Assembly (NCBI RefSeq): GCF_937888285.1 | Contig: NZ_CALART010000095.1 | Location: forward strand, 1-50,871 | Source: an uncultured Aquimonas sp. | GTDB taxonomy: Bacteria > Pseudomonadota > Gammaproteobacteria > Xanthomonadales > Xanthomonadaceae | DNA length: 50,871 bases | Direction: 5' to 3' | Part shown: positions 29,762-37,727 of the stretch, in pieces | How the letters are laid out: every line of letters starts with the position of its first letter | How positions within the stretch are numbered: the stretch's first letter is position 1 | Program-made: the position numbers and the translations under genes | The notes under the pieces: model-generated | Seen by the model: only the letters and a program-made list of their open reading frames with translations | Told to the model about the DNA's origin: nothing | The model's database searches: none

Positions 29762-31012
29762 TCAATCGATCCGCAAACGCTCATACCCCTCCCACTGCGA
29801 GGTGTCCGACAGGATGATGCGGTCGCCGGGGTTCAGGCCCTGGGCGATTTCGATCTGGTTGACGGAAGCGCGACCCAGGCGCACCGGGATGCGGTGGGCC
29901 TGGCCGTCCTCGTCGAGGCGGAACAGGCGCACTTCGCTCTCGGGCTGGCCGTAGGCGGGGCGGCCGACGTGCAGCACGTTGGTCAGGCGCTCGATCTCGA
30001 TGGTGCCGTCGACGCTCAAATCCGGGCGCGCGCTGTCCGGCAGCTTCTCGGTGAAGTCGACCTCGACCAGCACGGTGCCGTTCTGCACGGCCGGGTCGAT
30101 GCGCACCACCTGCCCTGCGACCACGCCGTTGCGCGTGTCCACGCGAACGCTCTGGCCGTGCACGATGTCCTTGACCTGGGTTTCGCTGATGCGCAGCTCG
30201 GCCATCAGGGCACCGGGCTTGGCGACGCGGGCGAGGTTGGTGCCGGCGACGACCTGCTGGCCCTCCTGCACCGGCACCTGCTGCAGCACGCCGGCGATGC
30301 CGGCGCGCACCTGCAGACCCTCGGCCTGGCGGCGGCGCAGCTCGGCCACGTTCTTCAGCTGGTTGATGCGCGCGCGCTCCGCATCGAGCTGGGCGCGGAT
30401 GGTCTGCTCGAACTTGGCGATGCGCTCGACTTCGATCTCGGTGCGCAGCTTGAGCTGCTCCGCCGCGAGCTCGCTGCGCCGGGCCTGGATGCGCGAGATG
30501 ATGCCGCGCCCCGCGAGCTCGGTTTCGGCTTCCGCCGTGAGCCGCGCACCCTCGTAGTCGGCGCGGATGCCGGCAAGCGCGGCGCGCTGATCCAGCAGCT
30601 GGCTCTCAAGGCCAACGCGGCGCGCCACGAAGTCGGCCTCGGCGGCGGTCAGCGCGGATTCCGCTGACAGCTGCTGGTCGACGACCTCGGGGTTGGACAG
30701 CTCCAGGATCACCGTATCGGCCTCGACCTGGGCGCCCGCGCGGACCACGATGCGCTCGACCCGCGCATTGCTTTCGGCGGCGATCCAGCGGATCTCGCGC
30801 GGCACCAGCACGCCGGGGCCCCGCACCTCGCGCAGCATGTCGCCCTGCTTGACCGTGTCGATCCACAGGCTGGCCTCGGCGACGCTGGGCGCGGCCGGAT
30901 CGAGCCGGCTGACGAAGCCGACCAGGGCGACGAGGGCGATGATTCCGCCGGCCACGTAGGCGATACGGCGACGGCGGGCTTTCTGCTTGAGATCGATGCG
31001 CTGGATGTCCAT
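29762..31012 (-). CDS. Periplasmic adaptor (HlyD/MacA-type membrane fusion protein)
   Basis: Membrane fusion protein of 416 residues. Short basic cytoplasmic tail (KQKARRRR), one transmembrane helix at about 19-40, a lipoyl half-motif (IAAESNARVERIVVRAGAQVEADTVILEL), a long helical hairpin at about 100-240 (RADYEGARLTAEAETELA ... FEQTIRAQLDAERARINQL), the second lipoyl half (GIAGVLQQVPVQEGQQVVAGTNLARV), then beta-barrel and membrane-proximal domains ending GLNPGDRIILSDTSQWEGYERLRID. It should bridge an inner-membrane ABC permease to an outer-membrane channel; no TolC-like gene is in the window. Start ATG 31010-31012 is the only ATG before the helix. It lies 11 bases after a strong sigma54-type promoter match, so its mRNA may be nearly leaderless. 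Confidence 0.92.
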   Translation of the reverse strand: MDIQRIDLKQKARRRRIAYVAGGIIALVALVGFVSRLDPAAPSVAEASLWIDTVKQGDMLREVRGPGVLVPREIRWIAAESNARVERIVVRAGAQVEADTVILELSNPEVVDQQLSAESALTAAEADFVARRVGLESQLLDQRAALAGIRADYEGARLTAEAETELAGRGIISRIQARRSELAAEQLKLRTEIEVERIAKFEQTIRAQLDAERARINQLKNVAELRRRQAEGLQVRAGIAGVLQQVPVQEGQQVVAGTNLARVAKPGALMAELRISETQVKDIVHGQSVRVDTRNGVVAGQVVRIDPAVQNGTVLVEVDFTEKLPDSARPDLSVDGTIEIERLTNVLHVGRPAYGQPESEVRLFRLDEDGQAHRIPVRLGRASVNQIEIAQGLNPGDRIILSDTSQWEGYERLRID

Positions 31013-31023
31013 GCCCTCGACGT

Positions 31024-31039
31024 AGCACGCCCCGTGCCA
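31024..31039 (-). promoter_or_regulatory. Sigma54 (-24/-12) promoter of the adaptor gene
   Basis: TGGCACGGGGCGTGCT matches the consensus TGGCACG-N4-TTGCW at all positions except one (first T of TTGC is G), with the key GG and GC in correct spacing. The predicted start is at about 31013, immediately before the ATG. The same locus encodes an NtrC-family activator. Sequence match is direct; function is inferred. Confidence 0.7.
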
Positions 31040-31087
31040 ATCGATCTGCCCCGTCAAATCAATTACTTGGCAAGTCAAAGCGCCACA

Positions 31088-31105
31088 CTGTCCGATTCCG
31101 AACAG
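31088..31105. promoter_or_regulatory. Possible activator-binding inverted repeat
   Basis: CTGTCCGATTCCGAACAG (plus strand): CTGT and ACAG ends plus inner CG/CG pairs form an imperfect dyad about 50 bp upstream of the -24 element. It could be an upstream activator site for the NtrC-type regulator, though usual sites lie somewhat further away. Confidence 0.35.
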
Positions 31106-31230
31106 CGATCGCGCGAGCGGTCTGCCCGCTTCCGGACGGCTGCGCCGCGGGCCTTCGCAGGGCGCGACCGCGGCAGGCTGGGAGAGCCGCGCGATGCCCC
31201 CGAAGGCGCGTCAGCCGTTCGCGCCTCCAG

Positions 31231-33603
31231 TCACCGCGCCCGCAGGACCTGCATGGCCGGCACCCGCAAGGCCGTGCGCGCTGGCCCCAGCGCAACCATC
31301 AGACTCAGGCCGAGCAGCAGCAGGGCGATCGCCAACAGCTGCAGAGGCTGTGGCAGCGGCAGGCCGTGCAGCCACAGCGCACCCAGCTGCTGCAGCCCCA
31401 GCTGCAGTGCAAGCCCCAGCAGGCAGCCCACTGCTGCCATGCCCAGCGCAGGCTTCAGGACAGCCTGGAGCAGCGCCCGATCGTTGGCACCCAGGGCGCG
31501 GCGCAGGCCGAACTCGCGCTGCCGCTGCAGCACCGCCACGCGCTGGCATGCAAACAGGCCGAGCAGCGCAATCAAGGCCGCCAGCCCGGCAAAGCCCGTC
31601 ACCATCAGACTCAAAGCGCGAGTCAGGCGGATTGACACCGGCTCTGCCGCGGCCAGGGGACGCAGTGCCTCCAGCGCCAGTGCGGGGTCCAGGGCCTGCA
31701 CCCGGGCGTCGAGCGCACGCTGCAGGTCGCCGGCAGCGCCGGTTGCATGCAACACCAGAAACACATCGCGCTCGGCGCGCTGCGCCAGCGGACCATACAG
31801 CTGCGGCACAGTGTCGAGGCCGGCACCGTGCTGGTGCACGTCCGCCACCACGCCGACGACTTCACGCCAGGCGGGATCGTTGACCACCCGCACGCGCTTG
31901 CCCAGGGCCTGACCTTCGCCGAACCAGCGGCGCTCGAATTCGGCGCTGACCAAGGCCACCGGTATGGCATCGGCGTGATCGGCAGCCTCGATCGTGCGGC
32001 CGCGCAGCAGGCGCAGGCCGAGAGTCTGCAGATGCTGATCCGAGACCAGCGAGTAGTTTCCCGATGGCGAAACTTCCGATTCGGTCTGCAGCCCCCCTTC
32101 AACATCAACCAGCAGCTGGTAGTGCCGCAGCACCGGGAGGCTGTGGCTGAGGCTGGCGGATACCACGCCGGGCAGCGCACGGATCTCCTCCAGCAGCTGG
32201 CGATGGAAGGCCTCCACGCTGGCTGGTTCGGCATGGCGCGTGGGCGGCAGACTGAAACGCGCGTAGTGGCGATCGGCCGTCACGAAGCCCGGATCGATGG
32301 CAGCGGTGCGCGCACTGGCGGAAATCAGTGCCAAAGCCGAGCTCAACAGGACGAAGGCCAGACCGAACTTGGCACCGACAAGCAGGCCGTGCAGACGCGC
32401 CATCCGCTCGGAGCGATGCTCACGCAGCGTCGCGATCCGCGCGCTGCGCGGCTCCCAGAGCAGGGCCGGCGCTGCCGCCAGCAAGGCCAGCATCAGCCCG
32501 ATGAGCGGAGCGATCACGAGCGTCTCCGCCGGCAGTTCGATGCCCTGCGCGCGCGGCAGATAGAGGATCAGCTGGGTTTGCAGAAGCGGCGCCCCGAGAT
32601 GGGCCAGAAGCAGTCCCAATACGCCACCGGCGAGGCCCGGCGCCAGCACCTCGGCGACGCGCTGCAGGTTCAACTGCGCCGCGGTCGCTCCCAGGGCTGA
32701 CTTCAGTGCGCGATCCGGCGCTTGCGCCGCCGAGCGCAGCAGCGACAGCGCAGACAGCGCACCCAACAGGCTCAACACCAGCAGCACGACCACTGAAGCC
32801 AGTAGCAACAGCGCCGGTCGCTGCGACGCCAGCAGGTCTTCGGAATAGGCGCGGATCTCTGGTCGCCAGGGCCGCAGCCGCGGATGCTGCTGCTCGAACT
32901 GCAGGCTCAGCGCAGCCAGCTCGGACCGAGCCGCTGTTGCCTCCACGCCCGGCCGCAGGCGCGCGATCACATGCGCACGGTTACCGCCAATGCCCGCCAG
33001 CTCCTTCGCATTCGGCTGCCAGCGCAGCAGCAGCTCGATGTGAGGCTCAGGAAAGTCGAAGCCTGCGGGCAACACGCCGGCGATCCGGTAGGGCTGGCCG
33101 TCAACCCACAGCGGCTGGTTCAGGCGCTGCGCGTCCGCGCCAAGCCGCGTCCGCCACACCTGCTCGCTGATCAGGACCTGCGCGTCGTCGTCTTCCAGAA
33201 AGCCCGCGCCGAACGACTGCGGGCCGCCGAGCACCTGAGGCAAGTCCGGCGTCACCTGCGCTGCCAGCACGCGCTCCGCGCCCTCGTCGACACGAAGGCT
33301 GACGCCCAGGGAGCGGTACTGGGCCATGGCGGAGAAGCTGGTTGACTGCTGCTGCCAGTACGCGAAGCGCGCCAGGCTGACCTGAAAACCCTGGAAACTC
33401 GGCTCACTGGATTCGCGAATCCGCACCAGCTGCTCGGCCTGTGGGTAAGGCAGCGGCGCGAGCAGGGTCGCTCGCAGCAGCTGCGCGCCCAGCAGGGAAA
33501 CCGCGCAGCCAAGGCCAATCAGGACCACCCACAGCGCCCACTCGCGCCGCTGCGCACGCAGGCTGCGCAGCGCCTGCCAACAGGCCGCGCGAGCAGCAGC
33601 CAT
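31231..33603 (-). CDS. ADOP-type ABC permease P6 (duplicated MacB/FtsX, most divergent)
   Basis: Inner-membrane permease of 790 residues upstream of the adaptor gene. Same two-module plan: first helix near 20-45, then LLAPLPYPQAEQLVRI; FtsX module 1 near 260-400, with DRALKSALGATAAQLN at about 297 where paralogues have E-L-x-x-R; module 2 with EFGLRRALGANDRALL at about 697; C-terminus MQVLRAR. ATG 33601-33603 is chosen because it aligns exactly with the P5 start; ATG 33631-33633, with AGAGG upstream, is an alternative. It is transcribed toward the sigma54-type promoter but lies before it, so it needs another promoter and may be regulated differently. Confidence 0.85.
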   Translation of the reverse strand: MAAARAACWQALRSLRAQRREWALWVVLIGLGCAVSLLGAQLLRATLLAPLPYPQAEQLVRIRESSEPSFQGFQVSLARFAYWQQQSTSFSAMAQYRSLGVSLRVDEGAERVLAAQVTPDLPQVLGGPQSFGAGFLEDDDAQVLISEQVWRTRLGADAQRLNQPLWVDGQPYRIAGVLPAGFDFPEPHIELLLRWQPNAKELAGIGGNRAHVIARLRPGVEATAARSELAALSLQFEQQHPRLRPWRPEIRAYSEDLLASQRPALLLLASVVVLLVLSLLGALSALSLLRSAAQAPDRALKSALGATAAQLNLQRVAEVLAPGLAGGVLGLLLAHLGAPLLQTQLILYLPRAQGIELPAETLVIAPLIGLMLALLAAAPALLWEPRSARIATLREHRSERMARLHGLLVGAKFGLAFVLLSSALALISASARTAAIDPGFVTADRHYARFSLPPTRHAEPASVEAFHRQLLEEIRALPGVVSASLSHSLPVLRHYQLLVDVEGGLQTESEVSPSGNYSLVSDQHLQTLGLRLLRGRTIEAADHADAIPVALVSAEFERRWFGEGQALGKRVRVVNDPAWREVVGVVADVHQHGAGLDTVPQLYGPLAQRAERDVFLVLHATGAAGDLQRALDARVQALDPALALEALRPLAAAEPVSIRLTRALSLMVTGFAGLAALIALLGLFACQRVAVLQRQREFGLRRALGANDRALLQAVLKPALGMAAVGCLLGLALQLGLQQLGALWLHGLPLPQPLQLLAIALLLLGLSLMVALGPARTALRVPAMQVLRAR

Positions 33604-33984
33604 CCAACAGCATCCGAACTGCTGCAGCAGCATCCCGTTCCAACCTCTGCCGAATCCCCGAGCCTCACAGCCTACGACAGACACTCACTCGCATCAGCGC
33701 AAGCTGATGGCCACACGCCATGCCGCGTTCAGGCCTGCACATATGCGGCCAACTCGTGCGAACGTGGGACAGGCGCGGAAAGATGTAGCGAGCGCCTGCA
33801 TGTGTCGGCTCTGAACGAGGCCAGAGCGGATCCGAACTGGCTGCTGCGCCTCGCTGGAGGCCCGGAAGGGTGAAGTTCGCCGCGCAGCTGGGGAATGCCG
33901 CCACGTGCACGGACTGGGACAGCTCGGAACACGTGGGCGCGCGACCTTGAGTCGGTCGAGACACGAGCCTTCGGGGCAGGAGGC
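33604..33984. other. Intergenic region upstream of P6
   Basis: 381 bp between the P6 start and the end of the glutaredoxin gene. Less GC-rich than neighbouring genes in places. It should contain the P6 promoter, but no good -35/-10 or -24/-12 pair was recognised, and no repeats of the families seen elsewhere. Confidence 0.55.
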
Positions 33985-34389
33985 TCAGCGACTGTGGGCG
34001 AGAACTTCAAGGGCCTCCAGGATCGCTTCCTTGCGGAACCCTTCGATGCGGCGCTGCCCGATCAGCAACACCGGCACGCCTACGGCCGAGAGCGCCTCGA
34101 ACTCGGCGCGGGCCTGCTCGGAATCATCGATGCGCAGGTCTGCGTAATCGACCCCGCGGGCGTCCAGCAGCGCACGAGCCTGTGCGCAGTAGCTGCAGGT
34201 GGCGGTGGAGAACAGGATGACCGGCCGACCGGTGCGCTCCACAAGCGCTTGGCTATCGAAGTTGACGTACGCTGCAGCTTGCGCCTCACCGCGGATCAGC
34301 TGGACCACCACCGGCCCTAGCCACAGGCCCAGGCCAAAGCAGACCAGGATCGCGGTGACGGCGAGGAGCGCTGACAGAGGCTTCGACAT
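33985..34389 (-). CDS. Membrane-anchored glutaredoxin-like protein
   Basis: Thioredoxin-fold protein of 134 residues with an N-terminal membrane anchor at about 7-31 (ALLAVTAILVCFGLGLWLGPVVV). The glutaredoxin domain starts near 55: VILFSTATCSYCAQARALLDARG with active-site Cys65 and Cys68 (CSYC; typical glutaredoxins have CPYC), DYADLRIDDSEQA, the cis-Pro segment GVPVLLIGQRRIEGF. The anchor suggests that the domain faces the periplasm or lies at the membrane surface. ATG 34387-34389 follows GGGAG by five bases. It is 65 bases downstream of a gene for a secreted eight-cysteine miniprotein, a plausible redox partner (inference). Confidence 0.85.
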   Translation of the reverse strand: MSKPLSALLAVTAILVCFGLGLWLGPVVVQLIRGEAQAAAYVNFDSQALVERTGRPVILFSTATCSYCAQARALLDARGVDYADLRIDDSEQARAEFEALSAVGVPVLLIGQRRIEGFRKEAILEALEVLAHSR

Positions 34390-34454
34390 GCGTACTCCCT
34401 TGCTTCCTGGTCGTGGGCTGCGGGGCGGCACACGGCCGCCCCGCAGCGGCTTCA

Positions 34455-34676
34455 TCAGGGACAGAACAGCGACTCGCAGGTCGTGCGCTGGCGCGTGCAG
34501 GTGCGATAGCAGCCACCTTCGCCGTTCTCGGCGTCACACTGGGCAAGGCACTGCATGAAAATGGTGTAGCAGGACTGGCAGCGCAGGTCGGGCACCGACT
34601 GCGCCACCGCGACGCCCATCCCCAGGCCGATCGAAAGGGCGCAGGCACCCCAGAACAGGATCTGCTTCAGCTTCAT
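34455..34676 (-). CDS. Small secreted cysteine-rich protein
   Basis: A 73-residue precursor: signal peptide MKLKQILFWGACALSIGLGM...AVA with likely cleavage after residue 25, then a mature part of about 48 residues holding eight cysteines (33, 36, 43, 47, 56, 60, 67, 72). The spacing is CX2C-X6-CX3C-X8-CX3C-X6-C-X4-C; the two CX3C motifs in predicted helices recall twin-CX3C helical hairpins stapled by disulfides. I do not recognise the family. ATG 34674-34676 follows GGAG by seven bases. It lies just upstream of, and in the same direction as, a membrane-anchored glutaredoxin. An exported disulfide-rich peptide, metal binder or bacteriocin-like factor are all possible. Confidence 0.75.
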   Translation of the reverse strand: MKLKQILFWGACALSIGLGMGVAVAQSVPDLRCQSCYTIFMQCLAQCDAENGEGGCYRTCTRQRTTCESLFCP

Positions 34677-35061
34677 GGTGGTTCTCCAAAGTGGGATACA
34701 AAGCGAGATCTCATGCGGTGGCTACGCCACGCCGGACCTTGGGTCGTGAGCCCGGACCAGACATCGCCGCCGCAGCATCGGAACGCTCGGTCGGGCCGCA
34801 AAGACCCGGAGAACAAATCCCCCAACGATCGAGCCCTTCAGGCTGCCGCAGTGACCGCGCCTCCGACCTGTCGATGGTGGCGCGTCAGGTCCGCTTCGCC
34901 TACCTGTCAGATCTGACAGCTCAAGGCCTCCAGACCGCAACGACCTTCCACACGCCCCCCCGGGCGGTAGCACTCGCATCGGACCACCACTTGCAGGGCG
35001 ACGCGGCCCGGAGGATCGTCCGTACTCGTCTTCCAAAGCCGAGATCGCCAGGAGCCGCGCC
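34677..35061. other. Divergent intergenic region with a perfect palindrome
   Basis: 385 bp between the cysteine-rich gene (minus) and the molybdenum hydroxylase operon (plus). It must carry both promoters. The only strong signal is the 16-bp palindrome at 34904-34919. Short open frames in it translate into compositionally random peptides and are not accepted. Confidence 0.65.
34904..34919. promoter_or_regulatory. Perfect 16-bp palindrome, likely operator
   Basis: CTGTCAGATCTGACAG is fully self-complementary and A/T-richer than its surroundings. It lies 142 bp before the start of the 2Fe-2S subunit gene and about 230 bp before the divergent cysteine-rich gene, where a dimeric repressor or activator could act on either. 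No regulator gene is adjacent. Confidence 0.5.
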
Positions 35062-35523
35062 ATGAAGATCCGCGTCAACGGGGAAACCCACGAGATCGAC
35101 CTGCCGGCGGACACGCCGCTGCTGTGGGTGCTGCGCGATGGCCTGGGCTTGACCGGCAGCAAGTACGGCTGCGGGATCGCCCAGTGCGGCGCCTGCACCG
35201 TGCATCTGGATGGCGCGGCGATCCGCGCCTGCGTGACGCCGGTGTCGGCCGTCGGCGAGCGCGAGGTGCTGACCATCGAGGGGCTGGCCGGCGAATCGCT
35301 GCATCCGGTGCAGCAGGCCTGGATCGAGGCCGACGTGGCGCAGTGCGGCTACTGCCAGTCGGGCCAGATCATGGGCGCGCTGGCCCTGCTGCAGCGCACG
35401 CCCGAGCCCAGCGATGCTCAAATCGTCGAAGCCATGGACGCCCACCTCTGCCGCTGCGGCACCTACAGCCAGGTGCGTGAGGCAGTGCGTCTCGCTGCGA
35501 ACAAGCTGAAGGAGGGTGCGTGA
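35062..35523 (+). CDS. 2Fe-2S small subunit of an IorAB-type molybdenum hydroxylase
   Basis: Electron-transfer subunit of 153 residues of the xanthine dehydrogenase / isoquinoline 1-oxidoreductase family. A plant-ferredoxin-type [2Fe-2S] domain has Cys37, Cys42, Cys45 and Cys57 (GCGIAQCGAC ... RAC); a second four-helix [2Fe-2S] domain has Cys95, Cys98, Cys130 and Cys132 (QCGYCQSGQ ... LCRCGTY). Both clusters are complete. Start ATG 35062. Its stop codon overlaps the start of the large subunit by one base (TGATG), so the two are coupled. No FAD subunit follows, which is the IorAB arrangement. The substrate could be an N-heterocycle or an aldehyde. Confidence 0.93.
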   Translation: MKIRVNGETHEIDLPADTPLLWVLRDGLGLTGSKYGCGIAQCGACTVHLDGAAIRACVTPVSAVGEREVLTIEGLAGESLHPVQQAWIEADVAQCGYCQSGQIMGALALLQRTPEPSDAQIVEAMDAHLCRCGTYSQVREAVRLAANKLKEGA

Positions 35524-37682
35524 TGGACGCTTCCTTGTCCCGCCGCGAATTCCTGAAAGCCGCCGGGCTCGGCAGCGGTGTGCTGGTCGCCCTGCATCTG
35601 CCCGGCTTCAGCGCACTCGCCGCCGACGCCAGCGAAGCAGCCGCGACCGCGTTCAAGCCCAACGCCTTCGTGCAGATCGACGCCAGCGGTCAGGTCACGC
35701 TCTACGTCAGCCAGGCCGAGATGGGCCAGGGCGTGCGCACCTCGCTGCCGATGCTGCTGGCCGAGGAGCTCGACGTCGATCTCGATGCGGTCAAGGTGGT
35801 CGGCGTCGGCGCCGATCCGGCCTTCAATCATCCCTGGTTCCGCAGCCAGGTGGCCGGCGGCTCGACCTCGGTGCGCGGCCTGTTCGAGCCGATGCGCCGC
35901 GCTGGCGCGCAGGCCCGGCACATGCTGGTCGAAGCGGCGGCGAATCGCCTTGAGGTGCCGGTGGAGTCGCTGCGCACCGAAGCCGGCTTCGTCACCCACG
36001 AGGCCAGCGGCCGTCGTCTTGGCTACGGCGAGCTGGCCGCGGCCGCCAGCGCGCTGGACGTTCCGGACCCGGCCAGCCTCACCCTGAAGTCACCCGAGAA
36101 CTTCCGCTACATCGGCCGCGAGCGCCGCCGCCAGGAAGGCCCGGACAAGGTCACGGGCCGTGCGCAGTTCGGCATCGATGTGCGCCTGCCGGACATGCTC
36201 ACCGCGGTGGTCGCGCGGCCGCCGGTGTTCGGAGCGACGCTGAAGTCGCTCGACGACAGCGCGGCGCTGAAGATCGCCGGCGTGCGCAAGATCAAACGCG
36301 TGCCCGAAGGTGTGGCCGTGATCGCCGAGCATTTCTGGGCCGCGCGTCAGGGCCGCGAGGCGCTGAAGCTGGACTGGGACCTGGGGCCGCTGGCCACATT
36401 CGACAGCGAGGCGCAGGGCCGCGAGTACGCCGCACTGGCCGAGGCCGCGGGCGCGGTCGCCGCCACCCGCGGCCTGCCGACCCTGGCGCTGGACGAAGAC
36501 GCCGAGGCCATCGCGCTCGACATCGACGTGCCCTATCTGGCCCACGCGACCATGGAACCGCTGAACGCCACCGTGCACCACCGCGGCGACAGCGCCCAGG
36601 TCTGGACCGGCACCCAGATGCAGGGCGCGGATCGCGCGCGTGCGGCCGCCATTCTGGGTCTGCCCGAGGACAAGGTGACGCTGGACAACCTGCTGCTGGG
36701 CGGCGGCTTCGGCCGCCGCGCCAATCCGCAGTCCGACTTCGTTGCGCTGGCTGCGAATGTGGCGAAGGACGAAGGCGTGCCGATCAAGACGGTCTGGACC
36801 CGCGAAGACGACACCCGCGGCGGCTGGTACCGGCCGCGCGCGTTCCATCGCGTGCGGGTGCGTCTGGACGAGAACGGTCTGCCGCTCGCCTGGCACCAGC
36901 GCGTGGTCGCGCAGTCGATCATGCGCGGCACGCCCTTCGAGGCCAACGGCATCCGCGATGGCGTCGACGCCACCCTGGTCGAGGGCGCCTCCGACCTGCC
37001 TTACACGATCCCCAACTTCCAGGTTGAATGCCACCTGGCGCCCGACGGCGTGCCGGTGCTGTGGTGGCGCAGCGTCGGCCACACCCACACTGCGCTGGCA
37101 GTCGAGCACGCGCTCGATCTGGCTGCGCGCAAGGCCGGCATCGACCCGGTCGAATACCGCCGCCGACTGCTCACCAACAACGCGCAGTGGCTGCGCGTGC
37201 TGGAGCTCGCCGCCGAGCGCAGCGGCTGGGGCAGCGCGCTGCCCGCAGGCCATGCCCGCGGCATCGCCATCCACGCCAGCTTTGGCAGCGTGGTCGCGCA
37301 GGTCGCGGAGGTTTCCATCGAGAACGATCGCCCGCGCGTGCACCGCGTGGTCGCCGCGGTCGACATGGGCCGCGTGGTCAATCCGCTGCACGCCAAGGGC
37401 CAGATCGAAGGCGGCATCGTGTTCGGCCTGGCCGCCGCCCTGCACCAACAGATCAGCTTCAAGGACGGCCGCGTGCAGCAGAGCAACTTCCACGACTACC
37501 CGCTGCTGCGCCAGCGCGAAATGCCGCAGATCGAAGTGCACCTGATCGAAAGCGAAGCCGACCCCGGCGGCGCCGGCGAACCCGGCACCCCGCCGATCGC
37601 CCCGGCGGTGGCGAATGCGCTGCTGGCGCTGACGGGAAGGGCGACCACGCGCTTGCCCTTCGGGCGCATCGGGATCGCGTGA
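35523..37682 (+). CDS. Molybdopterin-binding large subunit of an IorAB-type hydroxylase
   Basis: Catalytic subunit of 719 residues. The N-terminus is a twin-arginine signal (SRREFLKAAG, Arg7-Arg8, then a hydrophobic stretch to ALAAD), so the assembled enzyme is exported folded to the periplasm. Seen further on: GRAQFGIDV, the molybdenum-cofactor segment LGGGFGRRANPQSDFVALA, and near the C-terminus GGAGEPGTPPIAPAVANAL with the expected catalytic Glu686. ATG 35523 has AAGGAGG eight bases upstream; a GTG just before it is less likely. It needs molybdopterin cytosine dinucleotide and usually a maturation chaperone, not found nearby. Electrons probably pass to a c-type cytochrome (family knowledge). 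Confidence 0.93.
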   Translation: MDASLSRREFLKAAGLGSGVLVALHLPGFSALAADASEAAATAFKPNAFVQIDASGQVTLYVSQAEMGQGVRTSLPMLLAEELDVDLDAVKVVGVGADPAFNHPWFRSQVAGGSTSVRGLFEPMRRAGAQARHMLVEAAANRLEVPVESLRTEAGFVTHEASGRRLGYGELAAAASALDVPDPASLTLKSPENFRYIGRERRRQEGPDKVTGRAQFGIDVRLPDMLTAVVARPPVFGATLKSLDDSAALKIAGVRKIKRVPEGVAVIAEHFWAARQGREALKLDWDLGPLATFDSEAQGREYAALAEAAGAVAATRGLPTLALDEDAEAIALDIDVPYLAHATMEPLNATVHHRGDSAQVWTGTQMQGADRARAAAILGLPEDKVTLDNLLLGGGFGRRANPQSDFVALAANVAKDEGVPIKTVWTREDDTRGGWYRPRAFHRVRVRLDENGLPLAWHQRVVAQSIMRGTPFEANGIRDGVDATLVEGASDLPYTIPNFQVECHLAPDGVPVLWWRSVGHTHTALAVEHALDLAARKAGIDPVEYRRRLLTNNAQWLRVLELAAERSGWGSALPAGHARGIAIHASFGSVVAQVAEVSIENDRPRVHRVVAAVDMGRVVNPLHAKGQIEGGIVFGLAAALHQQISFKDGRVQQSNFHDYPLLRQREMPQIEVHLIESEADPGGAGEPGTPPIAPAVANALLALTGRATTRLPFGRIGIA

Positions 37683-37727
37683 GCGAAGCCGCGCGCGCCG
37701 TCGATCCCGCCGCGCACGGCCCAACCT

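Noticed and set aside
34691..35065. Plus-strand frame of 124 codons before the hydroxylase operon
   Set aside because: Composition is random, no ribosome site, and it crosses the palindrome and promoter region.
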